64,000 nt of DNA, taken from the NCBI GenBank assembly GCA_027492255.1, contig JAPUFB010000004.1, positions 210,783 to 274,782 on the forward strand, given 5' to 3'. Origin of the DNA: Candidatus Saccharimonadota bacterium (GTDB lineage Bacteria; Patescibacteriota; Saccharimonadia; Saccharimonadales; Saccharimonadaceae). The stretch's first letter is position 1; each line of letters opens with the position of its first letter. The notes under the pieces were generated by a model. The model worked only from the letters and a program-made list of their open reading frames with translations, was not told where the DNA came from and did not search any database. Of the stretch, positions 54,218-62,982 are shown in pieces. A program made the translations under genes and the position numbers.

Positions 54218-55432
54218 ATGTGCGCCCTCTCAAAGCCCGCGATGAAGGTGGTCTCTGTTGCTGCCATCCTCATCGCATTCGTCCTTGCTGGCTGCAGCAA
54301 TGCGTCCAGTAATGTCACGCCGTTCGACCTCACCGCCCAGAATGCCATCGTCAAGATGGCCTGTGGCGACGTCGGCGACGTCAAGGCGATCCTCGAAGAC
54401 AAGCACGCCGCGCCTGTCGATTCTGGCAAGCACCGTGAGCTCTTGCAGTGGGGTCTCAACCCCACTGACGAGGATCAGTTCACCTCGATCGTCGGTCAGC
54501 TGGATGCCAAGATGGATACCTGCAAGCAGGCTCCGCCCGCAGCGTCGTCCTCGGCTTCAACTCCGAGCGCAACGGCCTCAGCGGCCTGTGATGCAAAGTT
54601 CGTTCAGACGGTCGTCCCTGATCCCATTCTCGGTCGCATGATCGTGGACGGCATCAAGGGTCTTCCTGACGAGAAGAGGATTCAGATCGTTGCGGCCCTC
54701 GGCCACAACTACCTGTACCTCGACTCGATCAGTGAGGCGCTCTTCGGCAACGTGATCGACGAGAAGTCGCTGATCACGACTGGCGGAACCTGTCTGTCGG
54801 ATGCCGGCAAGGCCCTGCTCAGCAGGGTTGATGGCGCACTGGCGGTACTCAAGGCATCCAACACCACGGCGACCTCCGGTTACAATACGGCGATCGTCAA
54901 TGGTCAGGTTGTCGTCGACGCTAACCCTGGTATCCGGGGGGACGCGAGCGCAGTTCAGTTCGTGGACGAGAATGGCAATGTCGTACTCGTCATCCTCGAC
55001 CGGTGTGGCAACGTCGTGCTGCCGTCGCCTCCTGGGCATCTGCCCAAGGGCCCGACAGATAACCCCCCGCCGGATTCACCCTGCCCTCCGGGACAGGTGC
55101 TGAACGACAACGGCGCGTGTGTTGTTCCGAAGAACTCGGGCGATCAGCCCGAGAACAAGAACAACATTCCGCCGCAGATCGTGCCGTCGGCAACGGCGAC
55201 CGTGCCAGTAGCGACGTCGGCTCCTTCGGTGACGAAGGCACCCTCGACGGCCGTCTACACACCGCCTGCCCCGCCGGTACCGACCGCAACGGCGACGACG
55301 ATCTCCGCGAAGCCTACGGCTACGCGGACGAGCGTCCCGCCGGGACCGACATCGGCGCCGACGGCGACGACGACGATCGCCCCACCACCGACCGGGTCAT
55401 GCAACCCTGCAGACCCGCTCTGTGTGCTGTGA
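54218..55432 (+). CDS. GC-rich cassette gene 2: Pro/Thr-rich lipoprotein
   Basis: 404 residues with AAGGAGG seven bases upstream. A signal segment ends in the lipobox LAGC near residue 25. An acidic domain follows (about 30-280), then CPPGQVLNDNGACV, and a Pro/Thr/Ala-rich tail (from about 310) with the last Cys pair CNPADPLCVL. The tail resembles wall-spanning linkers. G/C-ending codons dominate. Likely a surface-exposed lipoprotein with the membrane partner of gene 1. Confidence 0.8.
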   Translation: MCALSKPAMKVVSVAAILIAFVLAGCSNASSNVTPFDLTAQNAIVKMACGDVGDVKAILEDKHAAPVDSGKHRELLQWGLNPTDEDQFTSIVGQLDAKMDTCKQAPPAASSSASTPSATASAACDAKFVQTVVPDPILGRMIVDGIKGLPDEKRIQIVAALGHNYLYLDSISEALFGNVIDEKSLITTGGTCLSDAGKALLSRVDGALAVLKASNTTATSGYNTAIVNGQVVVDANPGIRGDASAVQFVDENGNVVLVILDRCGNVVLPSPPGHLPKGPTDNPPPDSPCPPGQVLNDNGACVVPKNSGDQPENKNNIPPQIVPSATATVPVATSAPSVTKAPSTAVYTPPAPPVPTATATTISAKPTATRTSVPPGPTSAPTATTTIAPPPTGSCNPADPLCVL

Positions 55433-55455
55433 CGCAGTAACCGTTTCACCCGCCT

Positions 55456-55486
55456 GGCGACCACCCCCACATACGGGGAGGTCGCC
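55456..55486 (+). terminator. GC-rich hairpin after the cassette
   Basis: GGCGACC and CCCC pair with GGGG and GGTCGCC in one long stem; no T-run follows, the style seen in GC-rich actinobacteria. Confidence 0.6.
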
Positions 55487-55503
55487 GCGGCAACAAAACA
55501 TAC

Positions 55504-55611
55504 TATATGAAATAAAATGATTTGACATACGACCACTGCCATCCAAGCCCATAACTACCCCTTAGTAGCATGAGGTACCTTAACAACCCGACCCGATATA
55601 GTTCGCAAATC
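55504..55611. repeat. Right copy of the cassette-flanking inverted repeat
   Basis: Core 55504-55529 plus the collinear blocks CATCCAAG (55540), CCCGAC (55587), TATAGT (55597) and TCGCAAATC (55603). Nested inside, ATGAGGTACCTTAACAAC (55570-55587) matches 53305-53322 in direct orientation at 16 of 18 positions. Confidence 0.7.
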
Positions 55612-55660
55612 AATTATTAACACATTTTAGTAACGTCATATATGTGAGAGGAATCTATTT

Positions 55661-57316
55661 ATGAAATTCATAAAGAAACTACGTTACGTACCGAAGCATT
55701 TCGCTGTAATTGGCGCACTTCTCATCGCTGGAGCCGCGACATTCGCAACTCAAGCCTGGGGACCAACCCGCCAGACATTTACAGTCGAAAAACCTGCTGA
55801 CTACGTCACATTTAACTCTATAACAAACAATCCAACATACGGTGACGAACGAAACTTCGTCATGGTAAAAGACGCCTCAAACACCGGAACTGGTGGCTGG
55901 GCTGACAACGTTGCCGTCGAATCTGGTAAAGAATACCTGGTTCGCGTCTACGTCCACAACAATGCTGCTGATAACCTCAACCTGGTCGCAACCAACACCC
56001 ACGTGACTGCTGCCCTTGGCACAAACACTGGTAAAAACGTTGCGGTCACTGGCTACGTCTCAGCAGACAACGCTACTCCTAAAGAAATTTGGGATGACGC
56101 AGCATTTACCTCAACCCAGAACTTCAATGTCGCCTACGTTCCTGGATCTGCAATCATCTACAACAACGCAACTGGCCAAGCCGGTCGCAGCGTCAGTGAT
56201 GCAATCGTGAACGGAAGCGGCGCGGTTATCGGCTACAGTGCCAATGACGGCAAGGTTCCTGGTTGTTTCCAATATTCTGGCTACGTGGTTTTCAAGGTCA
56301 AGCCACAATTCCAACAGACTGCCGACTTCACAGTCGTCAAGGATGTTCGTAAAAGTGGTACTGGTGCTTACGGTCAAACCGCCCAGGTAGCCCCTGGTGA
56401 CAAGGTTGACTATCGTATCGCCTTCAAGAACACTGGCAATGCAACGCTTGAAAACGTTGTCATTAAAGATCAGCTTCCAGCTGGCATTACCTATGTTGCT
56501 GGTACGGCAAAGATGCAAAATGCTAACTACCAGTTCCCAAACATGTACTCTCTTGATGAGAACTTGTTTAACGGTGGTTCAAACATCGGTGCCTACACTG
56601 CTGGCGCAAATGCCTATGTCACCTTTACAGCTCAAGTTGCAGCAAACGCGAACCTGGCTGTCTGTGGTATAAATACGCTCAAAAACGTTGCAACTGTAGT
56701 TACAGACTTCGGTCAAACAAGTGACGACGCAGTTGTTACAACGTCAAAAGAGTGTGCTCCACAAGATATTCAAGTTTGTCGATTAAGCGATAAGACTATT
56801 GTTACTATCAAGGATTCCGACTTCGACGCAAGCAAATATTCAAAGAATCTTGCTGATTGTCGCGATATCCAGGTCTGTCGCCTTAGTGACAAGAAAATCG
56901 TGACGATTAAAGAGAGTGAATTTAACAGCTCTAAGTATTCAAAAAATCTTAGCGATTGTGAAGTTCAAGTTTGTCGATTAAGCGATAAGGCTATCGTAAA
57001 GATCAAAGAGCAAGATTTTGATAGTTCAAAATACTCTCGTGATCTAAATGACTGTAATCCTCCTGTCCAACCTGGCGAAATCCGTGTCTGCCGCCTTAGC
57101 GACAAGACAGTAATCGTCATTAAAGACACTGAGTTTGACAGCACAAAGCATTCAAAGACATTGAATGACTGCGTGAACCCTGTACCAACCCCACCTGCAA
57201 CAATTGCAAGCACTGGTCCAGAGACTGTTCTTAGTGGACTCTTCGGGTCGAGCGCACTCGGTTACGGCGCTTACAGCTACATGGCTTCACGCCGCGCAGC
57301 AAAAAACGCACGTTAA
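55661..57316 (+). CDS. Surface protein with DUF11-like domain, Cys-pair repeats and TGPE tail
   Basis: 551 residues: signal segment (about 12-30), an N-terminal exported domain, a DUF11-like domain (about 225-365, KVDYRIAFKNTGNATLENV), four repeats CRLSDKxxVxIK...DC whose Cys are 27 residues apart, and a C-terminal STGPE plus membrane helix plus SRR. This resembles wall-anchored adhesins of CPR. AGAGG lies near the ATG. It sits just outside the right inverted repeat. Confidence 0.83.
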   Translation: MKFIKKLRYVPKHFAVIGALLIAGAATFATQAWGPTRQTFTVEKPADYVTFNSITNNPTYGDERNFVMVKDASNTGTGGWADNVAVESGKEYLVRVYVHNNAADNLNLVATNTHVTAALGTNTGKNVAVTGYVSADNATPKEIWDDAAFTSTQNFNVAYVPGSAIIYNNATGQAGRSVSDAIVNGSGAVIGYSANDGKVPGCFQYSGYVVFKVKPQFQQTADFTVVKDVRKSGTGAYGQTAQVAPGDKVDYRIAFKNTGNATLENVVIKDQLPAGITYVAGTAKMQNANYQFPNMYSLDENLFNGGSNIGAYTAGANAYVTFTAQVAANANLAVCGINTLKNVATVVTDFGQTSDDAVVTTSKECAPQDIQVCRLSDKTIVTIKDSDFDASKYSKNLADCRDIQVCRLSDKKIVTIKESEFNSSKYSKNLSDCEVQVCRLSDKAIVKIKEQDFDSSKYSRDLNDCNPPVQPGEIRVCRLSDKTVIVIKDTEFDSTKHSKTLNDCVNPVPTPPATIASTGPETVLSGLFGSSALGYGAYSYMASRRAAKNAR

Positions 57317-57347
57317 TACGAGACTGACCGCTCAAAACTCATGCAAT

Positions 57348-57380
57348 AATAAACCCCTCCGTAAAAAGAGGGGTTTATTT
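57348..57380. terminator. Bidirectional terminator between the surface gene and infB
   Basis: AATAAACCCCTC/GAGGGGTTTATT with an eight-base loop and T-runs, between convergent genes. Confidence 0.85.
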
Positions 57381-57444
57381 GTTATCTACTACGTTTGTCC
57401 TTTTGGAAGAAGAGTCGCTTAAAACATCGACTCCGTGTCACGTA

Positions 57445-59208
57445 CTAGAGCGTACGCTTCTTGAGCTCACGTGTGAAGAACTCAAGACGATCGTTAACCT
57501 CAATCATAAGCTTGCCATGCGTCTTAAGCTCAAGACCACACTGCTCACCTTCGAAGACTTCTTTAGCCTCTTGCTGTTGACGCTGGACTTGTCGTACTTC
57601 AACTTCAGCAATCTTTTCTTTGTTACGCACAACCCTCACTAGCATGCCACCTGTGATTTTTCCACGCAGCACCTCACCCCCACAGATAACGCTTTCTTTC
57701 ATTGTACGGAATACACCGAGCACCTTCAGTTCACTCATCTCGGTCTCAACAACCTCAGGAGCAAGCATAGCCTCCATCTCAGCTCGTACGTCATCAAGCA
57801 GTTCATAGATAACCTTAAAGATTCGGACACTTACTTTTTCGCGAGCCGCAAGTCGTTTAACAGCTGGCAGCAACTGAATATTGAATCCGTATATTATACC
57901 GTTTGAATTCGCCACTGAACGTATATCCGTCTCTGTAATATTGCCAACTCCCGAGCGCATCACTTCAATTGCAATCTCGCCGTTCTCAAGCAACTTAAGA
58001 CTATCAACAACGGATGTCAATGAACCCTGCACATCCGCTTTCACGATAACATTGAGTGTTTGTACTTCAGTTGCTTTGTTCATCATACGGAGCAAATCGC
58101 TGCCTGTAACGCTTGACTGTACTGCTTCGTGCTGAACACTTAAGCGGTGTTCTGCAACCAATGCCCGAGCGGCCTTCTCATTCTTTACAACCATAAAACG
58201 CTCACCAAAACTTGGGATCTCCTTGAAGCCAGTAATAGTCACAGGAGTCGCTGGCCCGGCCACCTTCAGGGGTCGCCCAGCATAGTCAACCTGCGTGCGA
58301 ACTTTCGCATAAGTTCCGCCCGCAACAACGAACTGCGTCTGCTTTAATTCACCGTGCTCGACAAGCATGCTCACTACTGGACCTTTACCCAACTCCATAT
58401 GTGATTCGATAATCAACCCTTCCGCAGGCACGTCAATATCAGCCTTCAACTCTTCCATGTCAGCGACAAGCAACACAAGATCCAAGAGTTTATCGAGATT
58501 ATGACCTGTCTTCGCACTTACATCGAGCATTACCGTATCACCACCCCACTCCTCAGGATTAAGATGGTATTCGCTAGCAAGCTGAGCTTTTACTCGGTCA
58601 ATGTTTGCCGTTTCTTTATCTGATTTTGTAATTGCGACGACAATTTTTGCATTTGCCGTTTCAGCAAATTTAATCGCCTCAACAGTTTGCGGCTTTACGC
58701 CATCATCGGCTGCAACGACAATAATTACGACATCGGTCAGTGCAGCACCGTGCTGACGAAGAGCTGAGAACGCCTCGTGTCCAGGAGTATCAAGGAGTGT
58801 AATCGAACGACCAGCACGAACCGTCTGGTAAGCACTGATGTGCTGCGTGATTCCGCCAGCCTCATCATCGACAACTTTCGTATCGAGGATTGCATCGAGG
58901 AGACTTGTTTTTCCGTGATCAACGTGACCCATTACTGCAACAATCGGTGGACGCTCAACAGCTTTATCGCTCAATTGATGTTTCGCTTCTGCTTTAACGA
59001 GATCATCTTCAATATGCTCAAGCCGCACCTCTATACCTAACTCATCGACAATAATTTGAGCAGTTTCGATATCAATTCGTTGATTAACAGTTGCTGCAAT
59101 ACCGTTTTTAAACAATTCACCGACCAGCTTTGTGACTGGTAAATCAAGTTTCTGAGCAAGTTCGCCCACCGTGATCATATCTGGTACTTGTAGTACTTTT
59201 TCAGTCAT
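57445..59208 (-). CDS. infB: Translation initiation factor IF-2
   Basis: 587 residues. MTEKVLQVPDMITVGELAQK starts a short N-domain; G1 GHVDHGKTS, G3 DTPGHEAF and the G4 site TKSD (NKxD usual) follow, then domains II-IV. It places initiator tRNA. AGGAGC precedes the ATG at 59208. It follows rpsA by 67 bases. Confidence 0.95.
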   Translation of the reverse strand: MTEKVLQVPDMITVGELAQKLDLPVTKLVGELFKNGIAATVNQRIDIETAQIIVDELGIEVRLEHIEDDLVKAEAKHQLSDKAVERPPIVAVMGHVDHGKTSLLDAILDTKVVDDEAGGITQHISAYQTVRAGRSITLLDTPGHEAFSALRQHGAALTDVVIIVVAADDGVKPQTVEAIKFAETANAKIVVAITKSDKETANIDRVKAQLASEYHLNPEEWGGDTVMLDVSAKTGHNLDKLLDLVLLVADMEELKADIDVPAEGLIIESHMELGKGPVVSMLVEHGELKQTQFVVAGGTYAKVRTQVDYAGRPLKVAGPATPVTITGFKEIPSFGERFMVVKNEKAARALVAEHRLSVQHEAVQSSVTGSDLLRMMNKATEVQTLNVIVKADVQGSLTSVVDSLKLLENGEIAIEVMRSGVGNITETDIRSVANSNGIIYGFNIQLLPAVKRLAAREKVSVRIFKVIYELLDDVRAEMEAMLAPEVVETEMSELKVLGVFRTMKESVICGGEVLRGKITGGMLVRVVRNKEKIAEVEVRQVQRQQQEAKEVFEGEQCGLELKTHGKLMIEVNDRLEFFTRELKKRTL

Positions 59209-59275
59209 CGCTTGCTCCTTTCTTCTTCTGATAGTCGCGCGGACAAGTCGCCTCATCCGCGCTCAATCAAAAGAC

Positions 59276-60346
59276 TTATTTCTTTGATTTTTTAAGACTC
59301 AAGCTAATCTTGCGATTATCTTTATCAATATCCAATACTCGGAAGTTTTTACGTTCATTGAGTTTAAATACTTTCTCAGGGTCTGCACCTTCGCCATCAC
59401 CAAGTTCACTAACGTGAACAAGCGCTTCAACAGCTGGGCTAATCTGTACAAAGGCACCGAATGGGGTAATACGCGTTACTGTCCCTTCGATATCAGCACC
59501 GGCTTTGAACTGCTCAACTTCTTTGAGCCATGGATCTTCCTGTAGCTGCTTAAGGCTCAATGAGAGACGTTCCTTGTCAATCGCGATAATCTTCGCCTCA
59601 ACATTGTCGCCAACCTTGATGTAGTCGGCAGGGTTATTGACACGCTCCCAAGAAATTTCTGAGATATGAATCAATCCTTCGATACCTTCAACGTTCACGA
59701 ATGCGCCATAGTCAACAACTCCAGTGACAACACCTTTTACGGTATCGCCAACCTTGAGCTTCTCAAAACGCTCAGCAAGACCATCTTTGATAGCCTCTTT
59801 TTCTGAGAAGATCAGTTTGTTTCCTTTGCGGTCAGCATCGAGAATACGAACTTTAATGATTTTATTAACTAAGCCATTAAGACGTTGTAAAATCTCGTCT
59901 TTATCGCTTGAGCCGACTCGTGGATAATGTTCAGCTGATAGTTGTGACACCGGCAAGAAACCACGCACTCCTTCAAGCTCGATTAATAATCCGCCACGAT
60001 TCGCGTCATATGCAGTTACTTCGACAATTTCACCAGCATCAATGAGTCGAGTAATCTCATCCCAACCCCGATCCTTAGCAGCTTTTCGAAGCGAGAGAAG
60101 ACAGTAACCGTTCTCCATCTCTGTTTCTATCACGCTAGCAGTGACTTCATCACCTTCAACTAATTTTTGATTAAAACCTATTTCTCGACGAGGTACGACA
60201 CCTATTCCGTGTGGACCTAGATCAACGAGTACTTCGTGCTTGCGCACACTCAGGATTGAGCCGTTAACGACTTCTCCGGATGTTATTTGCTGGATGTTCT
60301 CTTCCTTTAAGAGGTCATCCATAGTGATTGTTTTGGCAGTTGCCAT
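59276..60346 (-). CDS. rpsA: S1-domain protein (ribosomal protein S1-like)
   Basis: 356 residues with four S1 OB repeats, for example GDTVKGVVTGVVDYGAFVNV and GADIEGTVTRITPFGAFVQI. It probably helps mRNA bind to the 30S subunit, though leaderless transcripts need it less. Start at MATAKTITMDDLL; the upstream frame lies beyond the promoter region. Co-transcribed with infB. Confidence 0.88.
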   Translation of the reverse strand: MATAKTITMDDLLKEENIQQITSGEVVNGSILSVRKHEVLVDLGPHGIGVVPRREIGFNQKLVEGDEVTASVIETEMENGYCLLSLRKAAKDRGWDEITRLIDAGEIVEVTAYDANRGGLLIELEGVRGFLPVSQLSAEHYPRVGSSDKDEILQRLNGLVNKIIKVRILDADRKGNKLIFSEKEAIKDGLAERFEKLKVGDTVKGVVTGVVDYGAFVNVEGIEGLIHISEISWERVNNPADYIKVGDNVEAKIIAIDKERLSLSLKQLQEDPWLKEVEQFKAGADIEGTVTRITPFGAFVQISPAVEALVHVSELGDGEGADPEKVFKLNERKNFRVLDIDKDNRKISLSLKKSKK

Positions 60347-60424
60347 AAAGTTTTTTAAAACTTCCCTTCGTATTGTGTATTTTCTTTGCAGCATAAAAAA
60401 GGTACACTCCAAAGAATTATATCT

Positions 60425-60453
60425 ATTGTACCTCTAGAGGTACAATCTGTCAA
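60425..60453 (-). promoter_or_regulatory. rpsA-infB promoter with palindromic operator candidate
   Basis: On the minus strand TTGACA (60448-60453), 17 bases, TACAAT (60425-60430). A perfect 20-base palindrome TTGTACCTCTAGAGGTACAA (60426-60445) covers the spacer and most of the -10, a classic repressor position. Confidence 0.65.
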
Positions 60454-60456
60454 AGC

Positions 60457-60891
60457 TTAGCGTAGTGACGCACGGACAAGTAGGCGTCTAGAATGCACGA
60501 AGCCTGCCACTCCGGCACTAAGTAACCCCAGAGAGATCGTCACGAGTAATGTATCTTCTGGACCAGTTGCAGCAACAGTCGAAGGACCGGTTGTTGCAAC
60601 CTGGGGTGTCGTTGTACTGATTGAGGATGTGGCGGTCTGATTTGACGGACTTGACGAACTCGAGGAAGTTGATGGTGTCTGATTAGAAGGTTGGTTTGTC
60701 GAGGAAGTAGTGTCTGTAGTCGAGGAAGTAGCTGGGTCTTGTGTTGTCGTAGTTTTATTCTGGCTGGCAGTATTTGCATTTGATCCTTGTTGCTTCGCAA
60801 GCCATAAGCCGCCAAAAAGAAGTGTTGCCAAAACTACTGCAACAACAATAAAAGCGATAACACCACCCTGTTCGCGACGTCGATTGACCAT
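60457..60891 (-). CDS. Ser/Thr-rich membrane protein with ATGPE tail
   Basis: 144 residues: N-terminal membrane helix (about 9-31), a Ser/Thr/Asn/Pro-rich linker (about 35-105), ATGPE near 109-113, a second helix and a basic end (RRLLVRASLR). The TGPE-helix-Arg order matches the surface protein at 55661. Its stop lies next to the rpsA promoter. Unknown function. Confidence 0.7.
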   Translation of the reverse strand: MVNRRREQGGVIAFIVVAVVLATLLFGGLWLAKQQGSNANTASQNKTTTTQDPATSSTTDTTSSTNQPSNQTPSTSSSSSSPSNQTATSSISTTTPQVATTGPSTVAATGPEDTLLVTISLGLLSAGVAGFVHSRRLLVRASLR

Positions 60892-60979
60892 TAATTTTCT
60901 CCCTTATTTCTATCGATAAATAGTATACAAGAGTTTATGGTTAAAAGCAAGGCTATCCCTATGCTACACTAGATGTATT

Positions 60980-61798
60980 ATGATTATTACTATCGATACG
61001 GGGGGCACAAAAACATTAGTTGCGGGATTTTCTCGCGAGGGACAACCAGGTGTTGAACACCGCTTCCCAACCCCAAAAAACCAAGATGAATATATCGCAA
61101 CCCTCGGCGAACTCCTACATGATGAATATATCAGCAAAAAACGTGATATCGATGCTGTTGTTATTGCTATCCCTGGCACTATTAACAACAAGGGTGTGGC
61201 TGTGTGGTGTCAAAATCTCGGATGGGAAAATTTTGATGTCGTACGGAAACTTAAAAACATCATTGATGCGCCAATTTTCGTTGAAAACGATGCCAATCTT
61301 GCAGGACTCGCTGAAACACTCACTCTCCGAAAACAGCCACGAAATAGCCTCTATGTCACAATTAGTACTGGTATTGGCACAGGAGTTATTGCAGACGGTC
61401 AGATCGACCCAAATATGTCGATGAGTGAGGGCGGTAAAGCCATGCTTGAATATGACGGTATCCTACGCCGCTGGGAAGAATTTGGCTCAGGTAAGTCAAT
61501 TTACGAGACTTATGGTAAATTTGCTCGCGATATCCATGACAAGCGTATCTGGAAACAAATCGCTGACAAGATGAGTCGAGGCTTCCTTGTGCTTATTCCA
61601 ACAATTATGCCTGATGTAATTATTATCGGTGGTAGCATTGGTACATATTTCGACCGTTATGCTGCGGTCTTAGAAAAACATATCCGTGAGCACCTTGAAG
61701 AGCATATCCCTATGCCAGAATTTCGCCAGGCTGCCCATCCAGAAGAGGCTGTTATTTATGGATGCTACTACTATGGCAAGCAAAAACTTGGTTGGTAG
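60980..61798 (+). CDS. ROK-family sugar kinase-like protein
   Basis: 272 residues. IDTGGTKTLVAGFS is the ATP-binding start of ROK proteins and VENDANLAGLAE the Asp-bearing active-site region. The ROK zinc motif is not evident. It might phosphorylate glucose or an amino sugar. TACACT lies nine bases before the ATG. It overlaps the metallopeptidase gene. Confidence 0.82.
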   Translation: MIITIDTGGTKTLVAGFSREGQPGVEHRFPTPKNQDEYIATLGELLHDEYISKKRDIDAVVIAIPGTINNKGVAVWCQNLGWENFDVVRKLKNIIDAPIFVENDANLAGLAETLTLRKQPRNSLYVTISTGIGTGVIADGQIDPNMSMSEGGKAMLEYDGILRRWEEFGSGKSIYETYGKFARDIHDKRIWKQIADKMSRGFLVLIPTIMPDVIIIGGSIGTYFDRYAAVLEKHIREHLEEHIPMPEFRQAAHPEEAVIYGCYYYGKQKLGW

Positions 61799-62234
61799 GC
61801 TCGCTCACGACTTTCCTCACCTCGCATTCACTGCAGATGAGGTATTCTTCTGGTCACCAAGACTACAGAGTGTCTTCTATGGCCCAATTAAGACAGAGGA
61901 TGATCACAGGACACTTTTACATGAAACAGCCCACGGACTCCTTGGTCACGAGAATTACGAACACGACGTTGAGCTTATCAGGATTGAACGCGAAGCCTGG
62001 AATAAGGCTCGTGAACTTGCGCCGATATATGGCATTAATATTAGTGATGCTCATATCGAGACAGCTCTCGATACATATCGCGATTGGTTACATTCTCGCA
62101 GCCTCTGCCCTACATGCCGACAAACTGGCGTACAAGAGTCTGAGAGTGCCTATACGTGCCTTCTTTGTCATATTGAGTGGCGAGTCAACGATGCGCGAAA
62201 TTGTGGGCTTAAACGCTATCTAGCGCGCCCATAA
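61758..62234 (+). CDS. Zinc metallopeptidase-like protein with C-terminal zinc ribbon
   Basis: 158 residues. LLHETAHGLLGH has the HExxH active site and extra His; CPTC and CLLC near 125-145 form a zinc ribbon. The sequence resembles ImmA/IrrE-type proteases. The start at 61758 (alternative 61773) lies within the ROK gene, so they are coupled. Substrate unknown. Confidence 0.7.
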   Translation: MDATTMASKNLVGRLAHDFPHLAFTADEVFFWSPRLQSVFYGPIKTEDDHRTLLHETAHGLLGHENYEHDVELIRIEREAWNKARELAPIYGINISDAHIETALDTYRDWLHSRSLCPTCRQTGVQESESAYTCLLCHIEWRVNDARNCGLKRYLARP

Positions 62235-62270
62235 TAAAACCCACCCTCCTTCTGGAGGGCGGGTTTTATT
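62233..62270. terminator. Bidirectional terminator
   Basis: AATAAAACCC and CCTCC pair with GGAGG and GGGTTTTATT, between convergent genes. Confidence 0.88.
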
Positions 62271-62286
62271 GAATTATGCTGGCTTA

Positions 62287-62484
62287 TTACTCAGCAGCTT
62301 TAGTACGGCGGCTAATACGACCACCTTTTGCACCCGCAATACGAGCAAGCTCGCGGTTAGCGGCAAATCCACCAGTGTGACCATTTTTACCACCACTGCG
62401 GCCAATCTTTGCGTAAAAATCTTTGCCGTGACGTGCTTTGTTTGTTGCAGCGGCTTTCATGCCACCAGCTTTGGTTCCTGCCAT
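62287..62484 (-). CDS. KGG-repeat stress protein
   Basis: 65 residues. GRSGGKNGHTGGFAANRELA and AGAKGGRIS are the KGG motifs of YciG/stress-induced proteins. Basic and small; may bind nucleic acid or act in stress. A leader of about 60 bases with a hairpin precedes it. Confidence 0.78.
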   Translation of the reverse strand: MAGTKAGGMKAAATNKARHGKDFYAKIGRSGGKNGHTGGFAANRELARIAGAKGGRISRRTKAAE

Positions 62485-62650
62485 CGTGTAAACTCCTTGG
62501 ACAATGAAAAACAGTCGCCCGAAAGAGCCACTGTCTACCCCTGTCCCATTACTTTAATAACTCACACGTGATATGTGTTCCCTTTTACATTAGCACATTG
62601 AAGCGTTTATGTCAATATTTACTGTAAGCATTTTTATGGTAATAAAACTG
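62485..62650 (-). promoter_or_regulatory. Leader of the KGG gene
   Basis: Non-coding. Holds an ACAGTGGCTC/GGGCGACTGT-type hairpin and GGAG near the ATG. No firm promoter assigned. Confidence 0.35.
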
Positions 62651-62679
62651 TTGCATTTATGCTTAGCGTGCTATATTAT
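62651..62679 (+). promoter_or_regulatory. Promoter of the orphan small RNA
   Basis: TTGCAT (62651-62656), 17 bases, TATTAT (62674-62679). Confidence 0.6.
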
Positions 62680-62685
62680 TGATGT

Positions 62686-62760
62686 CAGGCACCTAGGAGC
62701 AGCACCACCTGCTCTAAACCCAAGAAACGACCCCATCTGCGAGATGGGTCGTTTCTTTAA
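62686..62760 (+). ncRNA. Orphan small RNA, about 75 nt
   Basis: After the promoter, GAGCAG/CTGCTC forms a short hairpin, then AAGAAACGA/TCGTTTCTT with an inner CCC-ATCT/AGAT-GGG stem forms a strong terminator (62722-62757). The only reading frame is four codons. No family recognised. Confidence 0.6.
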
Positions 62761-62982
62761 AGTAATGGAGACAAACGTACGGTTTTCCTATAGCTTCACG
62801 CACTAAAAAAGCTTCTTATTCTTTTACGTTGCTTTTCTCTGGTTTAGCGTATACCCTCACTGATCGTTCGGCCATCATCGCGCGCGTCTGCGAAGTGGGC
62901 CTACCACTCCCAGACCACTCCTCTCCTTATCTTAAAGACTTGGCATCAATGTTGTATAATCGTGACATAAGGAGAGGGAACT
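62761..62982 (+). other. Gap with promoter-like elements only
   Basis: Nothing coding is convincing. TATAAT near 62954 with TTAAAG at 17 bases probably drives the gene at 62983. Confidence 0.4.

Noticed and set aside
53255..55611. Transposon with terminal inverted repeats
   Set aside because: No transposase and no target-site duplication outside the repeats; homology continues beyond the core in collinear blocks.
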